Shown here in pieces: positions 1-8,729 of a stretch of DNA of 64,000 bases; position 1 is the stretch's first letter; every line of letters starts with the position of its first letter. The DNA lies in contig NZ_MVHT01000020.1 in the NCBI RefSeq assembly GCF_002086275.1, forward strand, positions 1 through 64,000, written 5' to 3'. The translations under genes were made by a program, and so were the position numbers. The notes beneath the pieces were generated by a model that saw only the letters and a list, made by a program, of their open reading frames with translations, ran no database searches and was not told the DNA's origin. The DNA is from Mycobacterium intermedium. GTDB lineage: Bacteria; Actinomycetota; Actinomycetes; Mycobacteriales; Mycobacteriaceae.

Positions 1-6
1 CCCATC

Positions 7-711
7 ATGCCCACCACCAGCCGGTATCAAGATCAAGATCTCAGCCCGCCACCGCAGGGTCGATCGGTGGATTCAGGCTTAGCGGTCGCGATCCTCGGAA
101 CACCCGAAGATCGTGCCGCGTTCCGCGAGGCGGTCAATGGCTCGCACAAGCACGTCAAGTCGACCGCCGATAGTCCCGTGAAGTACAACGCGTTCGACCG
201 TGAGCTTCAGATGTGGGTGGCCGCGTGCCTTTTCGTCGGCCTCGAAGACACCTACCAACTGCTGCGCGGGGAGATGACACCCGAACAGTCCGAACAGTTC
301 TACCGCTCGGCATGGACGCTGGGCACCACGTTGCAGGTCACCGAGGATCAATGGCCGCCCACCCGTCAGGAATTCGACACGTACTGGGCCGAGGCCTGCG
401 AGCGGGTCTCCATGGACGAGACGGTCCGTCGCTACCTGCAGGATCTGATCAACCTGCGGATGATCAACCCCTTGATCGGCATACCGTTTCGGCCGTTGGT
501 GAAGTTCTTGACCACCGGTTTCCTCGCACCGGTCTTCCGTGAGGCGATGGGGTTGCGGTGGAGCAACTTTCGTCAGTACCTGTTCGAATTGCTGTTCCGG
601 GTGGTGGCACTCGTCAACAGGTTCATACCGATATTCATCCGTCAGGGGGGTAGCTATCTGTTACTCGCCGACGTGCGACGGCGCGTCCGCACGAAGCGAG
701 CGCTGGTATGA
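7..711 (+). CDS. DUF2236 (MpaB/latex-clearing type) oxygenase-family protein, 5' end probably outside window
   Basis: The protein resembles the DUF2236 family, which includes the heme-dependent rubber oxygenase Lcp and MpaB-like proteins. The body has the family's helical pattern: a FDRELQMWVAACLF segment near residues 63-76, a DTYWAEACERV segment near 123-133, and a C-terminal hydrophobic part. The reading frame is open to the left edge and 234 residues is short for the family (commonly about 280-300), so the true start is probably outside the window. Its stop overlaps the next small membrane gene by ATGA, so the two are translationally coupled. Substrate unknown; the neighbouring P450 fits an oxidative context, which is inference. 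Confidence 0.7.
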   Translation: MPTTSRYQDQDLSPPPQGRSVDSGLAVAILGTPEDRAAFREAVNGSHKHVKSTADSPVKYNAFDRELQMWVAACLFVGLEDTYQLLRGEMTPEQSEQFYRSAWTLGTTLQVTEDQWPPTRQEFDTYWAEACERVSMDETVRRYLQDLINLRMINPLIGIPFRPLVKFLTTGFLAPVFREAMGLRWSNFRQYLFELLFRVVALVNRFIPIFIRQGGSYLLLADVRRRVRTKRALV

Positions 712-956
712 GCGCCCGCTTGGTGCGCCGGGTGCTCAGTCACCGCGTCAGCGTCGAGGCGATGGTCGAGTTCTCGCTATGGGTGGTGTGTATCTACGCC
801 ACAATTGGCCTGGTGTGGGCCTTCTTCCAAGGCGAACCGGTGCAGACGCTCGATGCCTCGTTGCGAACCAGACTCCCCGCAGGTTCGGAGGTCGCGGCGT
901 TCCTCTTGGTGGGCGCACTGTGGCCATGGCAAGTGTTAGGAGCGCATTTCTGCTAG
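708..956 (+). CDS. Small membrane protein coupled to the DUF2236 gene
   Basis: An 82-residue protein whose ATG overlaps the TGA of the preceding gene. It has one clear hydrophobic segment near residues 20-40 (EFSLWVVCIYATIGLVWAFF) and a weaker second one near 61-78. I recognise no family. The ATGA overlap is the main support for it being real. It could be a small partner of the DUF2236 protein; that is inference. Confidence 0.5.
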   Translation: MSARLVRRVLSHRVSVEAMVEFSLWVVCIYATIGLVWAFFQGEPVQTLDASLRTRLPAGSEVAAFLLVGALWPWQVLGAHFC

Positions 957-1035
957 GCGGGACAATCCGACTTGATTGAATGGCTGAGTGAGGCACTCAG
1001 TTCCACGCCCTTGCAGTTTCTCAACAGGAAACTGG

Positions 1036-2226
1036 CTACCCAGTCTTGACCGGCAGCTGTGCCCAACCCCGCACGCTGGATGTCCGTGCCCGGCGCGCGT
1101 TGTCGTAGTCGACCTCCCAGTCGGTCCATCGTTTGAGGACTTCTTCAAACGCGACGCGCCCTTCGAGGCGCGCCAAGGCGGAGCCGAGGCAGAAGTGCAG
1201 GCCCTGGCCGAAACTCAGATGTCCGCCCTTGCGGTGGATGTCGTAGCGATCGGGTTCGGTGAATTTGGTTTCGTCACGATTGGCAGATCCGTTGAGCAGC
1301 AACATGTAGGAACCCTCAGTCACCGTCTGCCCGTACAATTCGACGTCCGCCGCGACGTAACGCGCCTGCACCGGCGATGGAGGCTCGTAGCGCAGCGTTT
1401 CCTCCACAGCGGAGGGAATCAACGACGGATCGGCGACGAGTTCGTGTCGTTGGTCGGGATGTTCGCCGAGTAGCTGGCCCATGAAACCGATGAGGCGAGC
1501 GGTGGTTTCGTTGCCGGCACCGGCGATCATCGCCGTGTAGGCGAGAACTTCGGTGCGGTCGAGCCGGCGCCGGGTTCCATCTTGTTCCTCGACCTCGGCG
1601 TTGAGCAGTTCCGTCATCAAGTCATCGGACGGGTGCTTGGAACGCCACTCGATGTAGTCGGCGAACAGAGCGATCGAATCCTGGAAGATCGTGGCGCTGA
1701 TGTCGCCGTGTTCCGCACCGACGGTAATGGCCTTGTCATTACGGTCGCGAATCGACTGTTGCTCCTCTTCGGGGATCCCCAGCAGATAGCCGATAGTGCG
1801 CATCGGCATGATCGCCCCCAAATCGACGACGAAATCGAACCCGTCCTGGTCACGCAGCGGATCCAATGCGCGAGAGCAGAATTCGCGCACCAGGTCTTCG
1901 ACCGCCAACATCCGGCGCGGCGTGAACACTCGCGACAACAGTCTTCGATGCAGGTCATGCAGCGGAGGGTCTTCGAACAGCAGAATTCCCGGCGGCACTT
2001 CGATACCGCTGAACAAGATGTCGGCCGTAGTGCCTCGTCCCGACCGATACGTCTGCCAATCATGAAGTGCCGGAGCCACATCGTCGTAACGGCTCAGCGC
2101 GTAGAAGCGGTATTTCTCGTTGAAGTACAGCGGCGCCTCGGCCCGCATTCGCTTCCACACCGGGTATGGATCGTCGTCGATCGCATAGTCGAACGGGTCG
2201 TAGTAGAGCTCTGTGGTCTGTATCAA
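1036..2226 (-). CDS. Cytochrome P450
   Basis: A 396-residue soluble class I bacterial P450. The I-helix oxygen-activation motif AGAGNETT starts at residue 235, the K-helix ExxR is E276-R279, and the heme loop FGQGLHFCLG carries the thiolate Cys346. It needs separate ferredoxin and reductase partners, none of which is adjacent. It lies 9 bp downstream of the AveC-like gene on the same strand, so the 44-residue microprotein, the AveC-like protein and this P450 probably form one operon controlled by the divergent TetR at 3221. It resembles the other P450 in the window (11376-12581). Substrate unknown; a lipid or terpenoid would fit. Confidence 0.95.
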   Translation of the reverse strand: MIQTTELYYDPFDYAIDDDPYPVWKRMRAEAPLYFNEKYRFYALSRYDDVAPALHDWQTYRSGRGTTADILFSGIEVPPGILLFEDPPLHDLHRRLLSRVFTPRRMLAVEDLVREFCSRALDPLRDQDGFDFVVDLGAIMPMRTIGYLLGIPEEEQQSIRDRNDKAITVGAEHGDISATIFQDSIALFADYIEWRSKHPSDDLMTELLNAEVEEQDGTRRRLDRTEVLAYTAMIAGAGNETTARLIGFMGQLLGEHPDQRHELVADPSLIPSAVEETLRYEPPSPVQARYVAADVELYGQTVTEGSYMLLLNGSANRDETKFTEPDRYDIHRKGGHLSFGQGLHFCLGSALARLEGRVAFEEVLKRWTDWEVDYDNARRARTSSVRGWAQLPVKTG

Positions 2227-2235
2227 TGATCTGCC

Positions 2236-3021
2236 CTAATGCGGTTGATTCGGTACGCCAGGGAATAACTGCTCGTTGGATCCCGAAGTCACGTAACCGC
2301 CCAGCATGGTTATCAGGTGCGGCGCAAAGACGGCGCCGTAGAGGAGGTTCCCGATCAAAATGACTGCACCGATGGACAGCGCGGTCGACTTGACCCGGCT
2401 CTTCGTCTTCGATTCCGCCCACATCTCAATGACGTTGCGGCCGAAGGAATCCGTTCGCCCGAGCAGATAGGCGAACACCATCATCTGCACGCCCAACGCG
2501 ATGGAGTCGTAGATCGGGTACTGGTGCTTGGTGCCCTCGAAGACGGCTAGTCCGGGAATCACGTAGGCGTAGTAGAAGACCCCTAGCCGCGCGCCGAGGA
2601 AGGCGTTGAACACGAAAGCCCAGCAAAATCCGACGATGAAGCCCACCGTGAGGAGCGTGAACGGACGGCGCCAACCGAACCGAGCGGCTACCTTGTTGCC
2701 GAGCGCTGCGCCGATGACGGCGGGCAGCACGAAATAGCCGATGTACCCGACGGGGACCGACGACGGCAGCCCACCCCAGGTCATGTTCAACGGCCACCAC
2801 GAGGGCATCCGGGGCAGCGCGGGCGGGAACTGCGCGTACATCGCCCAGTCGTAGGGCGCCTCGATCCAGGAGAACGAGATTGCCGAGATGCACAGCAGCA
2901 GTAGCGGATGCACGCGACGTTGGCGAATGCTCAGATACACACCCGCCGCGGTGAACGCGATGCCGCTACTCCAACCGAAGATGACCGCGCCGGTTAGTAA
3001 CGGCGTCATCTCCGTGCTCAT
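2236..3021 (-). CDS. AveC-family (spirocyclase-like) integral membrane protein
   Basis: A 261-residue polytopic membrane protein with about six or seven hydrophobic helices. Its features match the AveC family, named after the avermectin spiroketal-forming protein: an early SFSWIEAPYDW segment, a FVFNAFLGARLGVFYYAYV segment and a C-terminal cytosolic basic stretch before the last helix. Mycobacterial members have no established reaction. Its ATG overlaps the TGA of the upstream 44-residue gene, and the P450 follows 9 bp downstream. A longer paralog lies at 6788-7936. Confidence 0.8.
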   Translation of the reverse strand: MSTEMTPLLTGAVIFGWSSGIAFTAAGVYLSIRQRRVHPLLLLCISAISFSWIEAPYDWAMYAQFPPALPRMPSWWPLNMTWGGLPSSVPVGYIGYFVLPAVIGAALGNKVAARFGWRRPFTLLTVGFIVGFCWAFVFNAFLGARLGVFYYAYVIPGLAVFEGTKHQYPIYDSIALGVQMMVFAYLLGRTDSFGRNVIEMWAESKTKSRVKSTALSIGAVILIGNLLYGAVFAPHLITMLGGYVTSGSNEQLFPGVPNQPH

Positions 3022-3152
3022 CGACTCCTCCCTTCCCGCGGCGTGTCACGATCGCCGCCACGGGCTTCCGGATCGAGGTAGTAGACCAAGGCGAATATCA
3101 ATGCCATCAACCCGAACAGGGTGCCCAGCATGATGACGGCTCCCATGTTCAT
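3018..3152 (-). CDS. 44-residue membrane microprotein, first gene of the AveC-P450 operon
   Basis: The ATG at 3152 is preceded by an AGAGG ribosome-binding sequence, and the stop overlaps the AveC-like start (ATGA). The predicted protein begins MNMGAVIMLGTLFGLMALIF, forms a single transmembrane helix over residues 4-25, and ends in a charged tail rich in Asp, Arg and Glu. The coupling, ribosome-binding site and single-pass topology support a real gene. It could be a small subunit or stabiliser of the AveC-like protein; that is inference. Confidence 0.65.
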   Translation of the reverse strand: MNMGAVIMLGTLFGLMALIFALVYYLDPEARGGDRDTPREGRSR

Positions 3153-3174
3153 GCCACACCTCTTCCCACGGATT

Positions 3175-3190
3175 AATAGTGGACACTATT
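3175..3190. promoter_or_regulatory. Palindromic operator candidate between the AveC operon and tetR
   Basis: A perfect inverted repeat, AATAGTG-GA-CACTATT, sits in the 68-bp divergent region between the microprotein start (3152) and the TetR start (3221). Its place and symmetry suit the operator of that TetR, controlling both directions. Confidence 0.65.
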
Positions 3191-3220
3191 CTAAGTCGGA
3201 GGTCAAGGACGCTATCGTGA

Positions 3221-3856
3221 ATGACCATGCCGCCGTCCGCTCAACCGCTGCGCCGGCCGCGTGGCGAACCGCGCCGACTGCTGCTCGACGCTGCTCGCGA
3301 GCTGTTCGCCCGGCGCGACTACCGCAGCACGACGACACGCGAAATCGCCGAGGCCGCCGGCGTCAGCGAGTACCTGCTTTTCCGTAACTTCGGCTCAAAA
3401 GCTGGGCTGTTTCGCGAGGCGCTGGTGCTTCCGTTCACGAGCTTCGTCGAAGAGTTCGCGCAGACGTGGCAATCGGTCATCCCCGAGGAGACCGAGGAAG
3501 AAGAATTGGCCCGACTTTTCATCGGACGGCTTTATGACGTGCTGGTGGAGCACCGCGGCTTGCTGCTGACGCTGTTGGCGTCGGAAGGCTTGAGCCCCGA
3601 GGAACTCGCCGCCACGGGGATCGCCGACATCAAGCAAGCGCTCGCATTGCTGGGCCGGATCAGCGCGGAAGGCATGCAGCTGCGTGGATTTCGGTCGAGC
3701 CAGCCAGATCTACCCGCGCACTCCACGGTGGCGATGATCGTCGGCATGGTCGCGTTGCGGTCGACGTACTTCGGCGAACCGCAGCCCTCGCGCGAGGCGA
3801 TCGTCGAGGAACTCGTCCAGGCGACTCTGCACGGCTTTCTACACCGCAACGATTAA
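3221..3856 (+). CDS. TetR/AcrR-family transcriptional regulator
   Basis: A 211-residue regulator. The N-terminal helix-turn-helix covers about residues 18-62 (STTTREIAEAAGVSEYLLFRNF), followed by an all-helical ligand-binding domain. It is divergent from the microprotein, AveC and P450 operon with a palindrome in the shared promoter, so local repression of that operon and of itself is the likely role. Ligand unknown. Confidence 0.9.
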   Translation: MTMPPSAQPLRRPRGEPRRLLLDAARELFARRDYRSTTTREIAEAAGVSEYLLFRNFGSKAGLFREALVLPFTSFVEEFAQTWQSVIPEETEEEELARLFIGRLYDVLVEHRGLLLTLLASEGLSPEELAATGIADIKQALALLGRISAEGMQLRGFRSSQPDLPAHSTVAMIVGMVALRSTYFGEPQPSREAIVEELVQATLHGFLHRND

Positions 3857-3861
3857 TCGCA

Positions 3862-6048
3862 CTATGCGGACTCCTCAGCCGAGTTGTCGCACGGTGGAAG
3901 TCGATGCAGCGCGTCGGATCCTTCGCCTTCGATATGCAGATGGCCTTGTCCATCCGTGTCGGTGACGACGCCGATGTTGAGCTCACTGCCGACGGCGTTG
4001 TCCGGTGTCACCAGAAGCTGCAGTTCCCCGGAATCGACGTACAGCACTGCGTCGTCGTTGGAAAGCTTCCAGGGCTGGCCATCGTTTGGCCAACGCCCAC
4101 CGACGAAGCGGATCCTGTTGTGGTCCGCCACTGGGCCAGTGTCGTTTCCATCTTCCTCGTCACCTGTTGCCTCAGCCGTGACGCAACTGACCCACAGTTT
4201 GGCCGGCAGTTCGCGGAAGTACACGGCGAGACGCTGCCGGTTGAGATCGACGGCAACTGGAATGCCTATGGGAGGCAACAAAGTTCCCTCTGGGCGGTCG
4301 TTCAGCGACTTCTTGACTTGGCGCGACCCAATCCCGGCGCCGAACCAGTCGATCGTCAACAACGTGCTGAAGTACTGCACGATCGCCAGCGTGAGGACAC
4401 TTCCCGCACTGGCTCCCACCCCTGCGCCCACCGCCCAGGTGACCGGCAACGCCAGCAGGCTCATCACGGCCGTGGCACCGGCCGCGGTTGCGGCCTTGCC
4501 GGCCAAAGTCAGGTTGAAATCTGCATTCACGTCGGGCTCCGGGGGGTTCTGCGTTGGTCGCACCCCCACGGTTCTGGGCAACTCGTCGAATCGGTCGTTC
4601 ACCCGTTTGACTTCCGCCTCGTAGCCCTCGTCGCTCAGCTCACCGGCGCGCCTCTTTTCGCCGGCGACGGCGAGGGCCCGCTCTAGGGTTTCTATAGTTT
4701 CTAAGGTGCCGGCCCGCGCCTTCTCCTTGCCCTGCGGGTCGCGGGGTATGTCGTCAAGGACCATCTCGTAGATCACCTTGAAATTGGCCTTGAAGTCGTA
4801 GAGCGTGGTGTCGGCGCTCACGGTGCCGTCGATGACGAGCTTGCCGTCGCCGGTTCGGGGCACGATATCGGCGTCCAGAGCGTCGAGGCTGCGCTCTTCC
4901 CCGCCGATGCTGATGGTCTTCGGGCCATTCAGCAGACACGGCGCATCGGCGTCGAAGTCGTCTTCGTTCAGTCCGAAGTTGTTCATCACCGTGTCTCGAA
5001 CCTGCCGCAGGATGCTGAAGCCAGTGACGGCCAAACCGGCCTTCTCACGTGGGTTTTCGGCCAGGATCGATGCGGGCAGTCCTTCGCCGGCCGGGAGTTC
5101 GCGCAGTGTTTGAAGCTGCACCACCAGAGACTCGTGCGTGACGGTCTCCTGTGGGGATTCGACCTCGAAGCGATGCACGATGGCATCGAGATCCTTGAAC
5201 GAGCTGTCGTCGTCCGCTTCGGGATCGACGGGCAACGTCTCCGGAAGGATGTCGACGATGCCGCCGTCACCCATGTCGGCCATTTTCGGACGGACCGCAT
5301 CGGCAATTTGGGCGGCCAGCGAGTCGAGCATCCTGATTCTCGCCTCTTCGTCGGAGATGGTGGGATGCTGCAGCCGTTCCAGGCCCACCATCAGCTGGCC
5401 GGCGATGCTGTGTGTAATCCAGTGCGCCTCGGCGTGGTCGAGTTCCCAGGTGATCATCGGGGTTTGTCCGGTGAACACGGTGCTCCCATCGGAGCGGCGC
5501 TCGATGTTCGGACCGAACAATCGCGGGGTGTACTTGTCCCCCTCTTCCCCCAGCCTGGCGGCCACCAACACGGGAGCATCCTGCTTGTGAAAGTTCAGCG
5601 CGATGGTCTGCCTGCCCGGTTCTGTTTCGTGTGGCTCGAGTTGATCGTGCAGCGTCAACCGTCCGAACAGCGGTATCTCGTTGTACGCGATCTCGCGTGA
5701 TTCGCCGGCACGGGGACCGTCCGGGATCGTTATGGTCACCGGCGGCAGCTTGACCAGCGGGATACAGCTGACCGAGTCGATCACGATTTTCGAGTTGAAG
5801 ACCACCAGGTCGATCGCGAAATGGCGTAACGGATCGCGCAATTCACCGTCGTCGGTCTCTTCTTGCCATAGCCGCTGATGCGAATCGAAGATGAACCAGA
5901 CGCGATCCAGCGTGAGGTCCAGAGTGGCCGTCGCGGAGTAGCCGGGACCGTCGACGGACTCCGTGTACTTGTCGCCGCTGAAGATGCCGGCCGTCTGATC
6001 CTGGACGCGTTCACGATGGATCTCGATGATCGTGTCGGGGCAATGCAT
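3862..6048 (-). CDS. Large protein of unknown function with internal hydrophobic hairpin, possibly TULIP-like
   Basis: A 728-residue protein I cannot place with certainty. Residues 1-430 are mainly beta-type with a repeated strand pattern. Residues 338-357 and 402-430 resemble the helix-plus-strand pattern of tubular lipid-binding (TULIP, P47/OrfX-like) proteins, but that is only a visual impression. Residues about 440-490 are charged and helical, 517-570 form a hydrophobic Gly/Ala-rich hairpin, and 590-728 is another beta-rich domain. There is no signal peptide. It ends 5 bp from the convergent TetR gene at 3221-3856. Its start is 39 bp downstream of the stop of the TetR gene at 6088-6690 on the same strand, so the two may be co-transcribed. 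Confidence 0.7.
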   Translation of the reverse strand: MHCPDTIIEIHRERVQDQTAGIFSGDKYTESVDGPGYSATATLDLTLDRVWFIFDSHQRLWQEETDDGELRDPLRHFAIDLVVFNSKIVIDSVSCIPLVKLPPVTITIPDGPRAGESREIAYNEIPLFGRLTLHDQLEPHETEPGRQTIALNFHKQDAPVLVAARLGEEGDKYTPRLFGPNIERRSDGSTVFTGQTPMITWELDHAEAHWITHSIAGQLMVGLERLQHPTISDEEARIRMLDSLAAQIADAVRPKMADMGDGGIVDILPETLPVDPEADDDSSFKDLDAIVHRFEVESPQETVTHESLVVQLQTLRELPAGEGLPASILAENPREKAGLAVTGFSILRQVRDTVMNNFGLNEDDFDADAPCLLNGPKTISIGGEERSLDALDADIVPRTGDGKLVIDGTVSADTTLYDFKANFKVIYEMVLDDIPRDPQGKEKARAGTLETIETLERALAVAGEKRRAGELSDEGYEAEVKRVNDRFDELPRTVGVRPTQNPPEPDVNADFNLTLAGKAATAAGATAVMSLLALPVTWAVGAGVGASAGSVLTLAIVQYFSTLLTIDWFGAGIGSRQVKKSLNDRPEGTLLPPIGIPVAVDLNRQRLAVYFRELPAKLWVSCVTAEATGDEEDGNDTGPVADHNRIRFVGGRWPNDGQPWKLSNDDAVLYVDSGELQLLVTPDNAVGSELNIGVVTDTDGQGHLHIEGEGSDALHRLPPCDNSAEESA

Positions 6049-6087
6049 GTGGGACTAGTACCCAATAACGCCCGTTTTGAGTCGGCG

Positions 6088-6690
6088 TTAGGGCAGCTTG
6101 ATGGCCGAAACGTACATTTCCAGGATTGGCCGGTAGAGGTCGACGTCGTCGAGTTCACTGCCCAGCACGACGGAATCACTGGTGGCGATGAGCAGTTGCG
6201 CGAAGGTCACGGGCGGGATCAACAGGGTTCCGCCGAGCCGGTTCATGCCCTCGTTGATGAACTTCGCCAGGGCATCGACGACCTCTGATCTCTTGGCGGC
6301 CACCCGGTTTCGAGCCTCGGGATTACGAAGCAGATAAAGGGTGAACTCGTGCCCCAACGCCGCGTGCTCGGCACCGCGATCCCGGCTCAGTTGGCGCCAC
6401 CGCTTGGCGATCTCGTCGAGCTCGCGCGCTCCGATGTGCCGCGCGGACGACATGACCTCGGCGAAGTTGTCGAAGTAGCGCCGCCAGTACCGGTCACTGA
6501 CCGCCAGGAAGAGGTCCTCCTTGGTGGTGAAGTGCTTGTAGATGGCGCCCTTCGTATACCCGGCGGCGTAGGCGATGTCGTCGAGAGTTGCTGAGGTGAA
6601 GCCTTTTTCGGCGAAGACGTCCTCCGCGGCGTCCAGTAGGAGCGAGCGCGTGTGCTCTAGGCGCCGCTCCCTGGTCCAGCGCTCCACCAT
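6088..6690 (-). CDS. TetR-family transcriptional regulator
   Basis: About 200 residues from the ATG at 6690. The frame stays open to 6807, but that extension would run into the promoter of the divergent AveC gene and does not look coding. The helix-turn-helix is near residues 30-55 (SATLDDIAYAAGYTKGAIYKHF). It is divergent from the AveC-NorQ-NorD operon with 97 bp between starts, so it probably controls that operon; the large unknown protein follows it on the same strand. Confidence 0.88.
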   Translation of the reverse strand: MVERWTRERRLEHTRSLLLDAAEDVFAEKGFTSATLDDIAYAAGYTKGAIYKHFTTKEDLFLAVSDRYWRRYFDNFAEVMSSARHIGARELDEIAKRWRQLSRDRGAEHAALGHEFTLYLLRNPEARNRVAAKRSEVVDALAKFINEGMNRLGGTLLIPPVTFAQLLIATSDSVVLGSELDDVDLYRPILEMYVSAIKLP

Positions 6691-6736
6691 GCGGCTGATT
6701 GTGCCACAGAATCTGAGAGTCTCGTTGTTCAGCCAG

Positions 6737-6750
6737 ATACTGGTTGGTAT
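6737..6750. promoter_or_regulatory. Short inverted repeat in the tetR/aveC-like divergent promoter
   Basis: ATAC-TGGTTG-GTAT lies between the TetR start at 6690 and the GTG at 6788. The arms are only 4 bp, so this is a weak operator candidate. The downstream AAGGAG at 6773-6778 is a well-placed ribosome-binding site for the GTG. Confidence 0.3.
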
Positions 6751-6787
6751 ATTCCCGGCAGTCGGGGTGCCAAAGGAGACGTTTGTC

Positions 6788-7936
6788 GTGAGCGAACTGT
6801 TGAGCAAGGATGCGCCCGTCGATCTCGGTGCTCAGCCACCGGTGAAGCCGGTTCGGATTTGGGCCGCCGTTGGCGCCGCGGTGCTGGTTCTGCAGGTCTA
6901 TGTATGGGTACGGTGGATCACCGGGCCATATTTCGAGCGGGTGCCCGGCGGGCCGAACGATCCGCCGCTGTACATGAAGATCCCCTTGATGGCCAACGCG
7001 ATCGTGCTGTGGGCGGGCCTGCCGTTCGCCGTGTGGTGGTTCTTCGTGCGGCCCTGGCGCCGGGAGCGGCGGATCACCCTCGATGGCATTCTTGTGGTCT
7101 CCATCGGGCTGATGTTCTTTCAGGATCCGCTGCTGAATTACTTCAACACCTGGTGTACGTACAACACCTGGTTGTTCAACCGGGGCTCGTGGTCGTCGCA
7201 CATTCCCGGCTGGGTATCGCCGGAGGAGCCGGGTCACCAGGTTGCCGAGCCGCTGCTGACGAACGTGCCAGGCTACGCGTACGGCGTTCTGCTGATCACC
7301 ATGGCCGGCTGCTGGGTCATGCGCCGCATCAAGGCGAAGTGGCCCAACATCAGCAACCTGCGACTCATCGCCGTGACCTACGCCATCGCGTTCGTCTTCG
7401 ATTTCGTCATGGAGGGTCTGGTCCTGCTGCCGATCGGGTTCTACACCTACCCCGGCGCCATCAGGGCGGTCTCGGTGAACGCCGGCACCTATTACCAATG
7501 GCCGGTCTACGAAGGTCTGATGTGGGGCGGTGTCCAGGCGGCGTTGTGCTGTCTGCGCTACTTCACCGACGATCGCGGCCGCACGGTCGTCGAGCGCGGG
7601 CTGGACCAAGTCCGAGGCGGCTTCGCCCGGCAGCAGTTGACCCGCTTCCTGGCCGTCTTCGCCGCCGTGAGCGCCTGCTTCTTCGTCTTCTACAACGTCC
7701 CCGCTCAATGGCTCGGGATGCATGCCGATCCCTGGCCCGAAGACCAAATGAAGCGGTCGTACTTCAACGGAGGCATCTGCGGCGACGGGACGAATAAGCC
7801 ATGTCCCCACCCCGTCATCCCGATACCGACCAAACGGTCCGGCTTCGTTGATTCCGACGGAAAGTTCGTCCTTCCGGAGGGTGCCGAGCTGCCCAACACC
7901 GTCCCATTCGAACCCCCCTCTGAACGGGGCAAATAG
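6788..7936 (+). CDS. AveC-family (spirocyclase-like) membrane protein, long form
   Basis: A 382-residue polytopic membrane protein of the AveC family, paralogous to 2236-3021. The GTG at 6788 is chosen because AAGGAG lies 9 bp upstream and homology-like sequence begins there; an earlier in-frame start would overlap the TetR gene. Markers include FQDPLLNYFNTWCTYN near residue 115 and FVFDFVMEGLVLLPIGFYTY near 202. A hydrophilic tail of about 70 residues follows the last helix and ends Pro-rich, a part absent from the shorter paralog. It is the first gene of an operon with NorQ-like, NorD-like and SDR genes. Reaction unknown. Confidence 0.85.
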   Translation: MSELLSKDAPVDLGAQPPVKPVRIWAAVGAAVLVLQVYVWVRWITGPYFERVPGGPNDPPLYMKIPLMANAIVLWAGLPFAVWWFFVRPWRRERRITLDGILVVSIGLMFFQDPLLNYFNTWCTYNTWLFNRGSWSSHIPGWVSPEEPGHQVAEPLLTNVPGYAYGVLLITMAGCWVMRRIKAKWPNISNLRLIAVTYAIAFVFDFVMEGLVLLPIGFYTYPGAIRAVSVNAGTYYQWPVYEGLMWGGVQAALCCLRYFTDDRGRTVVERGLDQVRGGFARQQLTRFLAVFAAVSACFFVFYNVPAQWLGMHADPWPEDQMKRSYFNGGICGDGTNKPCPHPVIPIPTKRSGFVDSDGKFVLPEGAELPNTVPFEPPSERGK

Positions 7937-7937
7937 G

Positions 7938-8729
7938 TTGACGGATTGCGAGGCACCGTTCTACCGGGCTGTCGGCGATGAGGTGGACGTGTTCCGGGCC
8001 GCGGCGCGTCGCGGACTGCCAGTACTTTTGAAGGGCCCGACGGGATGCGGGAAAACCCGCTTTGTCGAGGCCATGGCCCACGAGCTCGGACGCGATCTGA
8101 TTACCGTCGCCGGCCACGAGGACATGACCTCGGCGGATTTGGTCGGACGCTTCTTGCTGAAGGGCGGCGAGACGGTTTGGGTGGATGGGCCGCTGACACG
8201 AGCCGTGCGCGAGGGCGCCATCTGCTATCTGGACGAGGTGGTGGAGGCGCGCCAAGACACCACGGTGGTCATCCATCCGCTCGCCGATCATCGTCGTGAG
8301 TTGTCGATAGACCGGCTCGGCGCGACATTAACCGCAGCACAAGGCTTTCAGCTGGTGATCTCCTACAACCCCGGCTACCAGAGCGTGCTGAAGAACATCA
8401 AGGAGTCGACCCGGCAGCGATTCGTCGCCATCGAACTGGACTTCCCGCCCGTCGAGATCGAAACGGAGATCGTTGCCCATGAAGCGGGCATCGCAGTCGA
8501 GACTGCGCGTCCTCTGGTCAAGCTCGGCAACGCCATCCGAAGTCTGGACGGCTCACCGTTGCGCGAAGTGGCCTCGACCCGGCTGTTGATTCTCGCCGGC
8601 GGACTTGTCGCGGAAGGCCTTACCCTGCGTACTGCTGTGCAGGCGGCAATAGTGCGGGCGCTCTCCGATGACCGCGAAATCGTCCGTGCCCTGGGTGAAC
8701 TCGCCGACGCCGTGCTACCCCCGACGTGA
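7938..8729 (+). CDS. NorQ/CbbQ-type AAA+ (MoxR) ATPase
   Basis: 263 residues from a TTG directly after the AveC stop. This start gives the usual family N-terminus (APFYRAVGDEV). Walker A is GPTGCGKT (33-40), Walker B is ICYLDEV (about 94-100), and the sensor segment is VISYNPGY. NorQ/CbbQ ATPases work with VWA proteins of the NorD/CbbO type to remodel or metal-load target enzymes such as NO reductase or Rubisco. The VWA partner overlaps its stop by 4 bp. No NO reductase or Rubisco gene is present, so the target must be different; the AveC-like protein or a P450 are candidates by context only. Confidence 0.92.
   Translation: MTDCEAPFYRAVGDEVDVFRAAARRGLPVLLKGPTGCGKTRFVEAMAHELGRDLITVAGHEDMTSADLVGRFLLKGGETVWVDGPLTRAVREGAICYLDEVVEARQDTTVVIHPLADHRRELSIDRLGATLTAAQGFQLVISYNPGYQSVLKNIKESTRQRFVAIELDFPPVEIETEIVAHEAGIAVETARPLVKLGNAIRSLDGSPLREVASTRLLILAGGLVAEGLTLRTAVQAAIVRALSDDREIVRALGELADAVLPPT

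Noticed and set aside
6494..7810. Long minus-strand open frame opposite the AveC gene
   Set aside because: Composition is Arg/His/Pro-rich and mirrors the codon pattern of the plus-strand gene; it is a GC-rich shadow.
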